This document shows, one piece after another, positions 1 through 5,587 of a stretch of 16,773 nt of DNA (its first letter is position 1; the number at the start of each line of letters is the position of its first letter). This DNA comes from an uncultured Collinsella sp. (GTDB lineage Bacteria; Actinomycetota; Coriobacteriia; Coriobacteriales; Coriobacteriaceae): the NCBI GenBank assembly GCA_905209765.1, contig CAJLUE010000037.1, positions 1 to 16,773 on the forward strand, given 5' to 3'. The translations under genes were made by a program, and so were the position numbers. Under the pieces are notes generated by a model. That model was not told the origin of the DNA, ran no database searches, and saw nothing but the letters and a program-made list of their open reading frames with translations.

Positions 1-361
1 TGATGGTGGGCAGGTCATAGTTGGCAAGGCCAAACGACGCGGTCAGGCCAAAGGTGCTCGCAAAGATCACGTAACCCACGAGCGACAGGCCCACGGACTG
101 TTTGCTGGCAGCAGCCGACATCATGACGATGCCGACAATAGTCAGGATAAACGAGCCAAAGACCAGTGGCAGGGCGGCGCCGCTCATCATCATGCGGGCA
201 AACGCCATGGTGCTCGTAAAGTAAGCACCGGCGCCCATGGCGCAAAAGCCCAAGAAGATGAGGGCAGACATGGCAAGATTGTACGCGCGCGGCGACATCT
301 CCTTGGCGCGACTTGCGCCGGTCTCGATGGGGCCGTTCTGATAGCCCTGGATATCGTTCAT
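1..361 (-). CDS. Bax inhibitor-1/YccA-like membrane protein (3' part outside window)
   Basis: Only the first 120 codons are visible; the gene runs off the left edge. The ATG at 361-359 follows an AAAGGA ribosome site with 6 nt spacing. The protein starts with a short polar stretch (MNDIQGYQNGPIETGASRA) and then has alternating hydrophobic segments at about residues 27-45, 55-75 and 82-105. The segment LVGYVIFASTFGLTAS resembles the second to third helices of the Bax inhibitor-1/YccA (UPF0005) family, multi-pass membrane proteins linked to ion leak or protease control. The family call rests on pattern and topology only. Another multi-pass membrane family cannot be excluded because the C-terminal half is missing. 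A TACAAT box at 416-421 (minus) could be its -10, but no good -35 is visible. Confidence 0.62.
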   Translation of the reverse strand, partial: MNDIQGYQNGPIETGASRAKEMSPRAYNLAMSALIFLGFCAMGAGAYFTSTMAFARMMMSGAALPLVFGSFILTIVGIVMMSAAASKQSVGLSLVGYVIFASTFGLTASFGLANYDLPTI

Positions 362-388
362 ACTTCGTCCTTTCAAAAAGCGCACGAC

Positions 389-453
389 AGCGCCGTAGGT
401 GACAAGATTCCTGCCATTGTACCCGAATGCCGCACGTCCTTACCTACGGCGCT
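389..453 (-). repeat. 12-bp perfect inverted repeat around the end of the small gene
   Basis: AGCGCCGTAGGT at 389-400 is matched perfectly in inverted orientation by ACCTACGGCGCT at 442-453, with 41 nt between them. One arm covers the last codons and stop of the upstream minus-strand gene; the other lies before the ribosome site of the Bax inhibitor-like gene. On the minus strand a TTTTT run follows the second arm by about 9 nt. It could act as a weak terminator or as an mRNA hairpin between the two genes. The loop is long for an intrinsic terminator. Confidence 0.45.
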
Positions 454-778
454 CGCCCTCAAGCGTACGATCAAAGGCCCAGACCCACCAACGCATCACG
501 TGCGTCTGCGAGCCGTCCGCCCGCTCGCGCGTCTGGTCCTCCAGGTACAACTCGGTCGCGTGCCCGCCAAAACGCACCTTATATGTTGCCGTACGGATGC
601 CGTGGACCATCAGGCCAAACCCAGTGGTCGAGATAATTTCGTCGATCGTAAAACAACGGCCGTCGACCCAGCAGACGGTGACCGGCACGACCTGTCCGCC
701 CGCGAGGATGCGAGCCACGACGTCCACATACTGCTTGTGCACGCGCCGAGTTTTGCCGTCTGTCTGTCGATATTCCAT
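440..778 (-). CDS. Small conserved-looking hypothetical protein (112 aa)
   Basis: The chosen ATG at 778-776 starts MEYRQTDGKTRRVHKQYVDV. It is preceded by AGGGGGC, a close but plausible ribosome site. The frame stays open 29 codons further upstream, but that part reads as arginine-rich noise. The protein is soluble and basic. Short beta-like stretches (VVPVTVCWVDG, CFTIDEIIS, TATYKVRFGG, TELYLED) are followed by RWWVWAFD, which suggests a small beta-barrel-type domain. The layout loosely recalls small DUF6504-like proteins, but I do not recognise it firmly. No signal peptide, membrane helix or catalytic motif is visible. It lies 78 nt upstream of the membrane protein gene on the same strand and may be co-transcribed. 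Confidence 0.6.
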   Translation of the reverse strand: MEYRQTDGKTRRVHKQYVDVVARILAGGQVVPVTVCWVDGRCFTIDEIISTTGFGLMVHGIRTATYKVRFGGHATELYLEDQTRERADGSQTHVMRWWVWAFDRTLEGERRR

Positions 779-868
779 GCCCCCTATTATCGAACGCGTG
801 TTTGCATGTTGTAAAGCGAACAGACTGTGGTTTTGGGGTGTTGGGGCGCGCACGCGTGTCCTCATGGC

Positions 869-897
869 GTGTTAGCAAAAAGAATACCCGCGGTCAA
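869..897 (-). promoter_or_regulatory. Possible promoter for the small minus-strand gene
   Basis: On the minus strand TTGACC (892-897) is separated by 17 nt from TAACAC (869-874), about 90 nt upstream of the hypothetical gene's start. The -35 is good and the -10 poor. The 250-nt gap 779-1028 must hold promoters for both divergent genes. No convincing sigma-70 pair was found for the pit side, although a TATATT lies at 905-910. Confidence 0.3.
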
Positions 898-966
898 CAG
901 GGCTTATATTCAATTTTAGTGCCAAAAAATTCACTTCTCCCATCAGAACTCAGTAAAGAAACCCGC

Positions 967-998
967 AGGAGGTGATACGATTTATCATGTTTTTGTAA
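967..998 (+). promoter_or_regulatory. Full-length Shine-Dalgarno with 3-codon minigene upstream of pit
   Basis: AGGAGGTGAT at 967-976 matches all ten bases of the usual 16S anti-Shine-Dalgarno tail. Ten nt later comes ATG TTT TTG TAA (987-998), a Met-Phe-Leu minigene. It is in the same frame as pit, whose ATG is 31 nt after the TAA and has only a weak GAGAAAG site. It may be a translational leader for pit, or a start codon disabled by an in-frame stop. The bases are certain; the role is inferred. Confidence 0.5.
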
Positions 999-1028
999 CG
1001 TGTCTGCAAACTTCGAGAAAGCCCATAT

Positions 1029-2078
1029 ATGGACGTAACGTTCTCAACCTTCCTCGGCCAAATTGTGTCGAACCCAGTCCTTGCCGTCACCGTGATTCTC
1101 GCGCTCGGCGCCATCTTCGTCAACGGATGGACCGACGCGCCCAACGCCATCGCGACCTGCGTCACTACGCGTTGCATGCCCGCCCGCGCCGCCATTCTCA
1201 TGAGCGCCGCATTCAACTTCTTGGGCGTGCTCATCATGACGCACTTTAACGCGAGCGTCGCCAACACCATTTCACATATCGTCGACTTTGGCGGAAACAG
1301 CACCATGGCGCTCGCCTGCCTGTGCGCGGCGCTGTTCTCCATCGTCGTCTACGGCGCCACGGCATCGCGTTTTGGCATCCCCACCTCGCAAAGCCACAGC
1401 CTTATCGCCGGCCTGACCGGTGCCGCTATCGCCCTCGGCGGCGCGAACAGCGTCAACGTCCACGAGTGGATGAAGGTCATCTACGGCCTGGCGCTCTCCA
1501 TCGGCCTGGGCTTTGTCATGGGCTGGATCCTGTGCAAACTCGTCTCGATTCTGTTTGCCGCCGCCAATAGGCGACGTGCCAATGTCTTCTTTAAATACGC
1601 TCAGATCGCGAGTGCCGCGGCCATGAGCTTTATGCATGGCGCGCAGGATGGACAGAAGTTCATCGGCGTGCTCTTTTTAGGCGTGGCCTTCGCCAACGGC
1701 CAGACGAGCGTCGGCGATGCCGGCATCCCCATCTGGATTATGCTGCTGTGCTCGGCCACCATGGGTGTCGGCACCAGCGTGGGCGGCGAGCGCATCATCA
1801 AGTCCGTCGGCCAGAGCATGGTCAAGCTGGAGAAGTATCAGGGCTTCTCCGCCGACCTCGCAGGCGCCGCGAATCTGCTGCTTGCCACCCTTACCGGTAT
1901 CCCTGTGTCCTCCACCCACATCAAGACCTGCGCCATCATGGGCGTCGGCGCCGTCAAGCGCCTTTCGGCCATCAACTTCGGCGTGGTCAAGGACATGATG
2001 TTCACCTGGTTCTTCACCTTCCCTGCCTGCGGACTCATCAGCTTTGTCATGGCCAAGCTGTTCATGATGTTCATCTAG
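1029..2078 (+). CDS. pit: Inorganic phosphate transporter, Pit family (349 aa)
   Basis: This is a low-affinity phosphate permease of the inner membrane, of the PiT/PHO4 family, which generally couples metal-phosphate uptake to an ion gradient. The family's inverted duplication is visible. The N-terminal half has NGWTDAPNAIATCV (about 32-45) and GIPTSQSHSLIAGLTGAA (about 116-133). The C-terminal half has SFMHGAQDGQKFIGV (about 200-214) and GIPVSSTHIKTCAIMGVGAVK near 293-313. Several hydrophobic helices lie between them. The length is short but normal for bacterial Pit proteins. The ATG at 1029 has a weak GAGAAAG site 8 nt upstream; a stronger site lies further up before a 3-codon minigene. The DUF47 gene follows 67 nt downstream on the same strand, the standard partner of Pit. 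Confidence 0.93.
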   Translation: MDVTFSTFLGQIVSNPVLAVTVILALGAIFVNGWTDAPNAIATCVTTRCMPARAAILMSAAFNFLGVLIMTHFNASVANTISHIVDFGGNSTMALACLCAALFSIVVYGATASRFGIPTSQSHSLIAGLTGAAIALGGANSVNVHEWMKVIYGLALSIGLGFVMGWILCKLVSILFAAANRRRANVFFKYAQIASAAAMSFMHGAQDGQKFIGVLFLGVAFANGQTSVGDAGIPIWIMLLCSATMGVGTSVGGERIIKSVGQSMVKLEKYQGFSADLAGAANLLLATLTGIPVSSTHIKTCAIMGVGAVKRLSAINFGVVKDMMFTWFFTFPACGLISFVMAKLFMMFI

Positions 2079-2145
2079 CCAAACCGAGCGTCCACCCGGA
2101 CCGCAATACTTCGCCCACCCGTCTTCGCCTCGAAAGGACCCACTC

Positions 2146-2769
2146 ATGGCAAAGAAACCCGATTCGTTCTACTTTGACAACTACGTCGCCTGCGCCGATC
2201 TTGCCGTACAGGCTGCCGAGCTGCTCACCAAGATTTTTGAGAACTTCGATCCCGCGAAGATTCACGATATGCTCGACAAGATGCACGCGATCGAGCATGC
2301 GGCGGACAAGAAGCACCATGAGCTTGAGGACGCCCTGCTCACGGCCTTTATCACCCCGCTTGAGCGCGAGGACCTGGACCTGATGAGCTGCTCGCTCGAC
2401 ACCGTGCTCGACCGTATCGAGGGCGTCGTGCAGCGCGTCTACTTCACCAACATCCAGAGCATCCATCCCGATGCCATCGTGATCGCCCACAAGGTGACCG
2501 ACGCCTGCCGCGCCATGAAGGACCTGATGGTCGAGCTGCCCAACTACCGCAAGTCCAAGACCCTGCGCGAACTCGTCATCCAGATCAACACAATCGAGTC
2601 CGAGGCCGACGAGCTCTACATCAACGCTATGCGCAACCTGCATGTCAACGGCAAGGATCCGCTCGAGGTCATCGCCTGGCGTGACGTTTACGCCTTCCTG
2701 GAGTACTGCGCTGACTGCTGTGAGAATGTGGCTGATGTTGTGGATTCGATTGTCATGAAGAACAGTTAA
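2146..2769 (+). CDS. DUF47 family PhoU-like accessory protein of Pit (207 aa)
   Basis: This is an all-helical cytoplasmic protein of the DUF47/PhoU-like family, usually encoded beside Pit permeases and thought to regulate them. Family features visible are EHAADKKHHELEDALL (about 50-65), FITPLEREDLD (about 69-79), LDTVLDRIEGVVQ (about 85-97), IESEADELY (about 150-158) and the C-terminal LEYCADCCENVADVVDSIVMKN. The paired E/D-rich helices correspond to the metal-binding motifs of PhoU-type proteins. The length is typical. The ATG is preceded by GAAAGGA with suitable spacing. It is almost certainly co-transcribed with pit. Its downstream flank is a very long hairpin-forming repeat. Confidence 0.92.
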   Translation: MAKKPDSFYFDNYVACADLAVQAAELLTKIFENFDPAKIHDMLDKMHAIEHAADKKHHELEDALLTAFITPLEREDLDLMSCSLDTVLDRIEGVVQRVYFTNIQSIHPDAIVIAHKVTDACRAMKDLMVELPNYRKSKTLRELVIQINTIESEADELYINAMRNLHVNGKDPLEVIAWRDVYAFLEYCADCCENVADVVDSIVMKNS

Positions 2770-2789
2770 TTGGGGGTACGCGTCCCGGC

Positions 2790-2873
2790 GGCGAAGGGCC
2801 GGCACCTGTTTGCTTTCTCACTCCGGCTGCTCGGCAGAGTCGTTCGAAAGTAAACAGGTGCCGGCCCTTCGCC
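2790..2873. repeat. Near-perfect 28-bp inverted repeat (long hairpin) after the DUF47 gene
   Basis: The arm 2790-2817 is the reverse complement of 2846-2873 over 28 positions with one G:T wobble (2812/2851). The outer 22 bp (2790-2811 with 2852-2873) are perfect. The 28-nt loop can form a small inner stem (CTGC-TCG-GCAG). The right arm is followed by TTACGTA and the left preceded by non-T sequence, so neither strand has the T-run of a typical intrinsic terminator. The stem is much longer than usual terminators. It may be a U-less terminator, a dispersed intergenic repeat or MITE-like element, or an mRNA 3'-end protector for pit. I see no target-site duplication at its edges. Confidence 0.8.
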
Positions 2874-2880
2874 TTACGTA

Positions 2881-3063
2881 TCACCATTGGAACTTTGGCT
2901 GATAGTTTTAGCGCAATGGGGGGTTTGGCTGAAGGGACCTTTGGTACCCGTTCGGACACTTTGGCCCTTGATGAGCGTTTGGCTGATTGCTGCTTTGGGT
3001 ACTCTTTGGGTACTCTTTGGGTTACTTTGGGTTTGTTTGATTTTTAATTGTTGGAGGGCTTGT
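2881..3063. other. Gene-free T/G-rich leader of the nitroreductase gene
   Basis: I see no gene here. The plus strand is rich in T and G and carries nine copies of TTTGG, at 2894, 2924, 2940, 2960, 2978, 2994, 3005, 3016 and 3026. Three copies extend to TTTGGCTGA (2894, 2924, 2978). The frame of the downstream gene happens to stay open through it, but the translation is W/L-rich low-complexity sequence and the real ribosome site (GGAGGG) sits just before 3064. It is probably the 5' leader of the nitroreductase mRNA or degenerate repeat DNA. Confidence 0.55.
2994..3035 (+). repeat. 11-bp tandem repeat with four phased GGG runs (G-quadruplex-like)
   Basis: TTTGGGTACTC occurs at 2994-3004 and 3005-3015. 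Two shortened copies follow at 3016-3025 and 3026-3035. The GGG runs at 2997-2999, 3008-3010, 3019-3021 and 3029-3031 are separated by 8, 8 and 7 nt, slightly longer than classic G-quadruplex loops. The block ends about 18 nt before the nitroreductase ribosome site. If the mRNA folds here it could reduce translation; copy-number change would alter the leader only. Confidence 0.7.
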
Positions 3064-3594
3064 ATGTCGTATATTGATCTGGCTCGGTCTCGGTATTCTT
3101 GTCGTTTGTTTGAGGACCGTCCTGTGGTGCAGGCTGTGGTGGATGCCATTGTTGAGGCTGGGCGCATTGCTCCTTCTGCTTGCAATAATCATCCAAGCCG
3201 TGTGATGGTGTTGGATACGCCTGAGCTTCTGAAGAAGGCTGCTGCTTGTCAGCCTCGATTTGCTCGTGATGGGTCTATCTTTGGGGCTCCGCTTATCTTT
3301 CTTATTTGCAGCGTTACCGACGATGCTTGGGTGCGCCCGTATGACCAGATGGACTCCAGTGCCATCGACACCTCGATCGTTTGCGACCAGATGATGATGG
3401 AGGCCGAGGAGCAGGGCCTGGGTACGTGCTGGGTGTGCCATTTTAAGCCCGAGGTGGCCTGTGAGCAGTTCAGCCTGCCCGAGGGCATCTATCCCTATCA
3501 CATGCTCGTCTGCGGCTATCCTGCCGACCATATCGCCGACCCCGAGCAGCGCGAGGCCCGCACCATTCCCCTCCCCGACTTCCTCCTCAAGTAG
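3064..3594 (+). CDS. Nitroreductase family protein (176 aa)
   Basis: This is a small FMN-dependent oxidoreductase of the nitroreductase superfamily; the substrate cannot be told. Family features are the N-terminal SYIDLARSRYSCRLFEDRPV (basic and Ser residues for flavin phosphate binding), APSACNNHPSRVMVL near 37-51 (the usual APSAxNxQPW with Q and W replaced) and DTSIVCDQMMMEAEEQGLGTCWV near 104-126. The ATG at 3064 is chosen because GGAGGG lies 7 nt upstream and the family N-terminus begins here; the open frame extends 59 codons further up but looks non-coding. The first 80 or so codons favour T-ending codons (GCT, CGT, GAT, TCT), while the rest favour C/G endings like the neighbouring genes, suggesting a mosaic origin. 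A terminator follows at 3640. Confidence 0.87.
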   Translation: MSYIDLARSRYSCRLFEDRPVVQAVVDAIVEAGRIAPSACNNHPSRVMVLDTPELLKKAAACQPRFARDGSIFGAPLIFLICSVTDDAWVRPYDQMDSSAIDTSIVCDQMMMEAEEQGLGTCWVCHFKPEVACEQFSLPEGIYPYHMLVCGYPADHIADPEQREARTIPLPDFLLK

Positions 3595-3639
3595 ATTTTT
3601 GGGACAGGCCTTTAAATCCACCTTTGACCACGTGCCGTT

Positions 3640-3684
3640 CGCCGAGTTCTGTGCCCTCAAACGCAGGACTCGGCGTTTTGTTTT
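3640..3684 (+). terminator. Intrinsic terminator of the nitroreductase gene
   Basis: CGCCGAGT at 3640-3647 pairs with ACTCGGCG at 3668-3675. The stem extends inward by one G:T wobble and three more pairs (12 positions), with a 12-nt loop. TTTTGTTTT follows at 3676-3684. It is correctly placed 45 nt after the stop codon. Confidence 0.85.
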
Positions 3685-3703
3685 GCAGACTGCGTACAGC
3701 CAC

Positions 3704-3733
3704 AAAAAAGGACCCGCAAACTGCGGGCCCTTT
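3704..3733 (-). terminator. Intrinsic terminator of divIVA and the minus-strand cluster
   Basis: On the minus strand a 12-position stem (3722-3733 with 3707-3718, one G:U wobble) with a 3-nt loop is followed by a T-run, the complement of the A-run at 3704-3709. It lies about 25 nt after the divIVA stop. With the plus-strand terminator at 3640-3684 it separates the two converging units. Confidence 0.85.
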
Positions 3734-3758
3734 CTAGGCGCTACATGATAGCTGGATA

Positions 3759-4436
3759 TTAGTCCAGGTCGTCGGCGGCGAAGTTGTCGATCGGTGCGAA
3801 GGGATCGGCAACGGGGATAACCGGCTCGGCGACGGGCAGCGGCTCGGCAGCAGGAACGGTCACAGCCGGAGAAGCGGCGGAACCGACCGGCGTGGAAGCC
3901 ATGAGATCGGACGGGAAGGAGTTCTGAGCATCGTCCATGAAGTGCTGGATGAGCTTGAGGTACTCGGCCTTGAACTCCTCACGAGAAGCCTTAAGACGGT
4001 CGATCTCCTCAAGCTCGGCCTGCTTCTCGGTCAGGGCCTGGCGGATGACCTCGCGGGCCTTGGCGTCGGCCTCGTTGCGGATGCGGTCAGCGTTCTCGTT
4101 GGCGTCGTTGACGATGCCCTCGGCGGTCTGCTGGGCAGCAATCAGGGCAGCGGAAATCTGGCGCTCCTGAGCGGAGAAGTCGGGTGCGGGAGCGGCCACA
4201 GGGGCGGCGGGAACGGCCTGCGCAGCAGCATCCTGAGCCTGAGCAAGCTGGGCCTGCGTGTCGGCGAGCTGCTGCTCGGTGGCGGTCAGACGACCCTTAA
4301 GATCGACGATCTTGGCGAGCATGGCGTCGACCTCAGAGGACAGGGTCTCCAGGAAGACGTCGACCTCGGCGGGATCGTAGCCGCGCTTGGCCTCAGAGAA
4401 GGTCTGAGCCTGAATGTCAGCAGGGGTAATAGCCAT
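3759..4436 (-). CDS. divIVA: DivIVA domain-containing protein (225 aa)
   Basis: This is a cytoplasmic, membrane-curvature-sensing scaffold (DivIVA/Wag31 type) that marks poles or septa in Gram-positive bacteria. The N-terminal lipid-binding domain is clear: MAITPADIQAQTFSEAKRGY then DPAEVDVFLETLSSEV, matching the family pattern F..a.rGYd..eVd.FL. Coiled-coil stretches are at about 30-70 and 95-170, joined by an Ala/Pro-rich linker (about 70-95). The C-terminal tail (about 178-225) is Pro/Ala/Val-rich, ends in acidic residues and is probably disordered. AAAGGAG precedes the ATG by 7 nt. It closes the ylm-type cluster 62 nt after yggT. The S4-domain ylmH gene often found between them is missing. 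Two -10-like boxes on the minus strand at about 4498-4511 (TATACT, TATAAA) might give it an extra promoter. Confidence 0.93.
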   Translation of the reverse strand: MAITPADIQAQTFSEAKRGYDPAEVDVFLETLSSEVDAMLAKIVDLKGRLTATEQQLADTQAQLAQAQDAAAQAVPAAPVAAPAPDFSAQERQISAALIAAQQTAEGIVNDANENADRIRNEADAKAREVIRQALTEKQAELEEIDRLKASREEFKAEYLKLIQHFMDDAQNSFPSDLMASTPVGSAASPAVTVPAAEPLPVAEPVIPVADPFAPIDNFAADDLD

Positions 4437-4498
4437 AACAAGTTCTCCTTTATCTTCGCCTTGGCGCCGTGCGCCCGACGTGAGTTACTAAGCCAGTT

Positions 4499-4780
4499 TT
4501 ATATGAGTATACCTATAAGAAGTTGCAGAACCAGCTTCTGCACCAACTGCAACGCAATAATCGCAACGACCGGTGAAAAATCGACGCCTCCCATGGGCGG
4601 GATAAACCGGCGGAACAAATTGAGCCACGGGCCGCACACGCTATCGAGGACGGCGGCGATATCCTGTAGCAATCCGCCCTGTTTCATAGGGATCCACGTC
4701 ATAAAGCAGTAGACCACGATGAGCGTAGAGTAGAAGTTGAACAGCGTATTGACCAACTGGACAATGGTGTAGATGTTGAT
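4499..4780 (-). CDS. yggT: YggT/YlmG family membrane protein, unusual start
   Basis: This is a small integral membrane protein of the YggT/YlmG family, associated with division and osmotic or membrane functions. It has two hydrophobic segments: STLIVVYCFMTW, and VVAIIALQLVQKLVLQLLIGILI at the C-terminus. Between them is the hallmark PWLNLFRRFIPPMGGVDFSPVVAI. The start is doubtful. The only ATG/GTG/TTG start that keeps the first helix is TTG at 4756-4754, which has no ribosome site. A good GAGGAG lies at 4792-4787, and 6 nt after it is ATC (4780-4778), which would give an N-terminus (NIYTIVQLVN) that fits the family length; ATT at 4786 is the other option. I used 4780. The frame is the same as sepF, whose TAA is only 21 nt upstream of this start. 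Confidence 0.85.
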   Translation of the reverse strand: MNIYTIVQLVNTLFNFYSTLIVVYCFMTWIPMKQGGLLQDIAAVLDSVCGPWLNLFRRFIPPMGGVDFSPVVAIIALQLVQKLVLQLLIGILI

Positions 4781-4801
4781 GAGAATCTCCTCGTCTTGTC
4801 T

Positions 4802-5527
4802 TTACTTAAGGTAGCCGTCGGCACGGAGCTTTTTGAGGTCCGAATCCTTGACCTCGCAACCGGCGGGCAGCACCATAAACACGCGATCGCCCACCTCTTT
4901 GACGGTGGCACCCAAGCCGCAGGCAAAGCCGTAAGAGAAGTCCAGGACGCGCTTGGCGACCTCAGTACGAACGCCCACAAAAATCAGCGCGACAGGCTGC
5001 TTGGTGCGCACGCGGCGCACGACGGTCTCCACGTCGTCATAGCTCTCGGGGCGCAGGACATAAGCCGGCAGCTGCGGCGTAGCGTTGATGATGTTGCTCA
5101 CATACGCCGAGGCATCGCTCGGTGAGGGAGCAGGCGCGGGGGCAGCAGCGCGGGCACGCGTGCTCTCGGCGTAGCTCGACGGCGTGTCGTAGGCACCGGG
5201 ACGATAACCGCCCGCAACCGTCTCCTGCGAGCGCGATGGCGGGTTGTAGGTCGTAGCATGGCGAGAATCGTCGCCGACCAGCTGACCGGAGCGCGTGTAC
5301 ACGGCCACCGACTCGGCCTCGCCGCGGCGCGTCTGACCCAACAGGCCGTTGCTCGGCTCATCCTGGGTGTAGAAGCCCTCGCCCGAGGCACCGCTGTAAC
5401 CGTTGTTCTGGTAGCCGTCGTCATAGCCATCATCGTAGCCGTAGTCGTCGTCCTGACCATAACCCTGGTCGTAACCCTGCTGGCCGCCCAGGTGCATCTT
5501 ATTTTTAATCTCGTCAAGGAAGCCCAT
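4802..5527 (-). CDS. sepF: Cell division protein SepF (241 aa)
   Basis: SepF binds the FtsZ C-terminal tail and anchors Z-rings to the membrane. The start (ATG at 5527, GAGAGGAC upstream) gives the amphipathic membrane-binding helix MGFLDEIKNKMHLGG. Residues about 17-46 are a Gly/Tyr/Asp-rich repeat built on GY(D)DG-like units, followed by a long disordered Ser/Ala/Pro linker to about 140. The SepF globular domain spans about 152-241: PESYDDVETVVRRV, QPVALIFVGVRTEVAKRVLDF, SYGFACGLGATVKEVGDRVF and MVLPAGCEV. The linker is long compared with the ~150-aa Bacillus protein, as often seen in Actinobacteria. An upstream in-frame ATG at 5578 is rejected. With no ftsA in the cluster, SepF is the likely FtsZ anchor. 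Confidence 0.93.
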   Translation of the reverse strand: MGFLDEIKNKMHLGGQQGYDQGYGQDDDYGYDDGYDDGYQNNGYSGASGEGFYTQDEPSNGLLGQTRRGEAESVAVYTRSGQLVGDDSRHATTYNPPSRSQETVAGGYRPGAYDTPSSYAESTRARAAAPAPAPSPSDASAYVSNIINATPQLPAYVLRPESYDDVETVVRRVRTKQPVALIFVGVRTEVAKRVLDFSYGFACGLGATVKEVGDRVFMVLPAGCEVKDSDLKKLRADGYLK

Positions 5528-5557
5528 GGTTGTGTCCTCTCGCGGTTTAGTGCAGGC

Positions 5558-5586
5558 GCTCTGATAATCAGTGCGCACTTCAGAGC
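5558..5586 (-). other. Hairpin in the yggS-sepF gap
   Basis: TCAGAGC (5580-5586) and GCTCTGA (5558-5564) form a 7-bp stem right after the yggS stop on the minus strand; the 15-nt loop contains the palindrome GTGCGCAC (5571-5578). No T-run follows, so it is more likely an mRNA processing or stability element, or a weak attenuator, than a full terminator. Confidence 0.4.
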
Positions 5587-5587
5587 C

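Noticed and set aside
399..875. Plus-strand open frame opposite the small hypothetical gene
   Set aside because: Arg/Ser/Thr/Pro-rich, with no ribosome site. The minus-strand frame has more protein-like composition and a better start, although both are short and this is the least certain strand choice in the window.
2894..3035. TTTGG repeats considered as a CRISPR array
   Set aside because: Units are only 5-11 bp with irregular spacing and no conserved 25-40 bp repeat or unique spacers.
2887..3063. 59-codon N-terminal extension of the nitroreductase giving a Trp/Leu-rich 'membrane' segment
   Set aside because: It is the translation of T/G-rich repeats, has no ribosome site at 2887, and the family N-terminus plus GGAGGG place the start at 3064.
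5528..5578. Upstream ATG extending SepF by 17 residues
   Set aside because: The extension lacks a family match and the ATG at 5527 has both GAGAGGAC and the conserved amphipathic N-terminus MGFLDEIKNKM.
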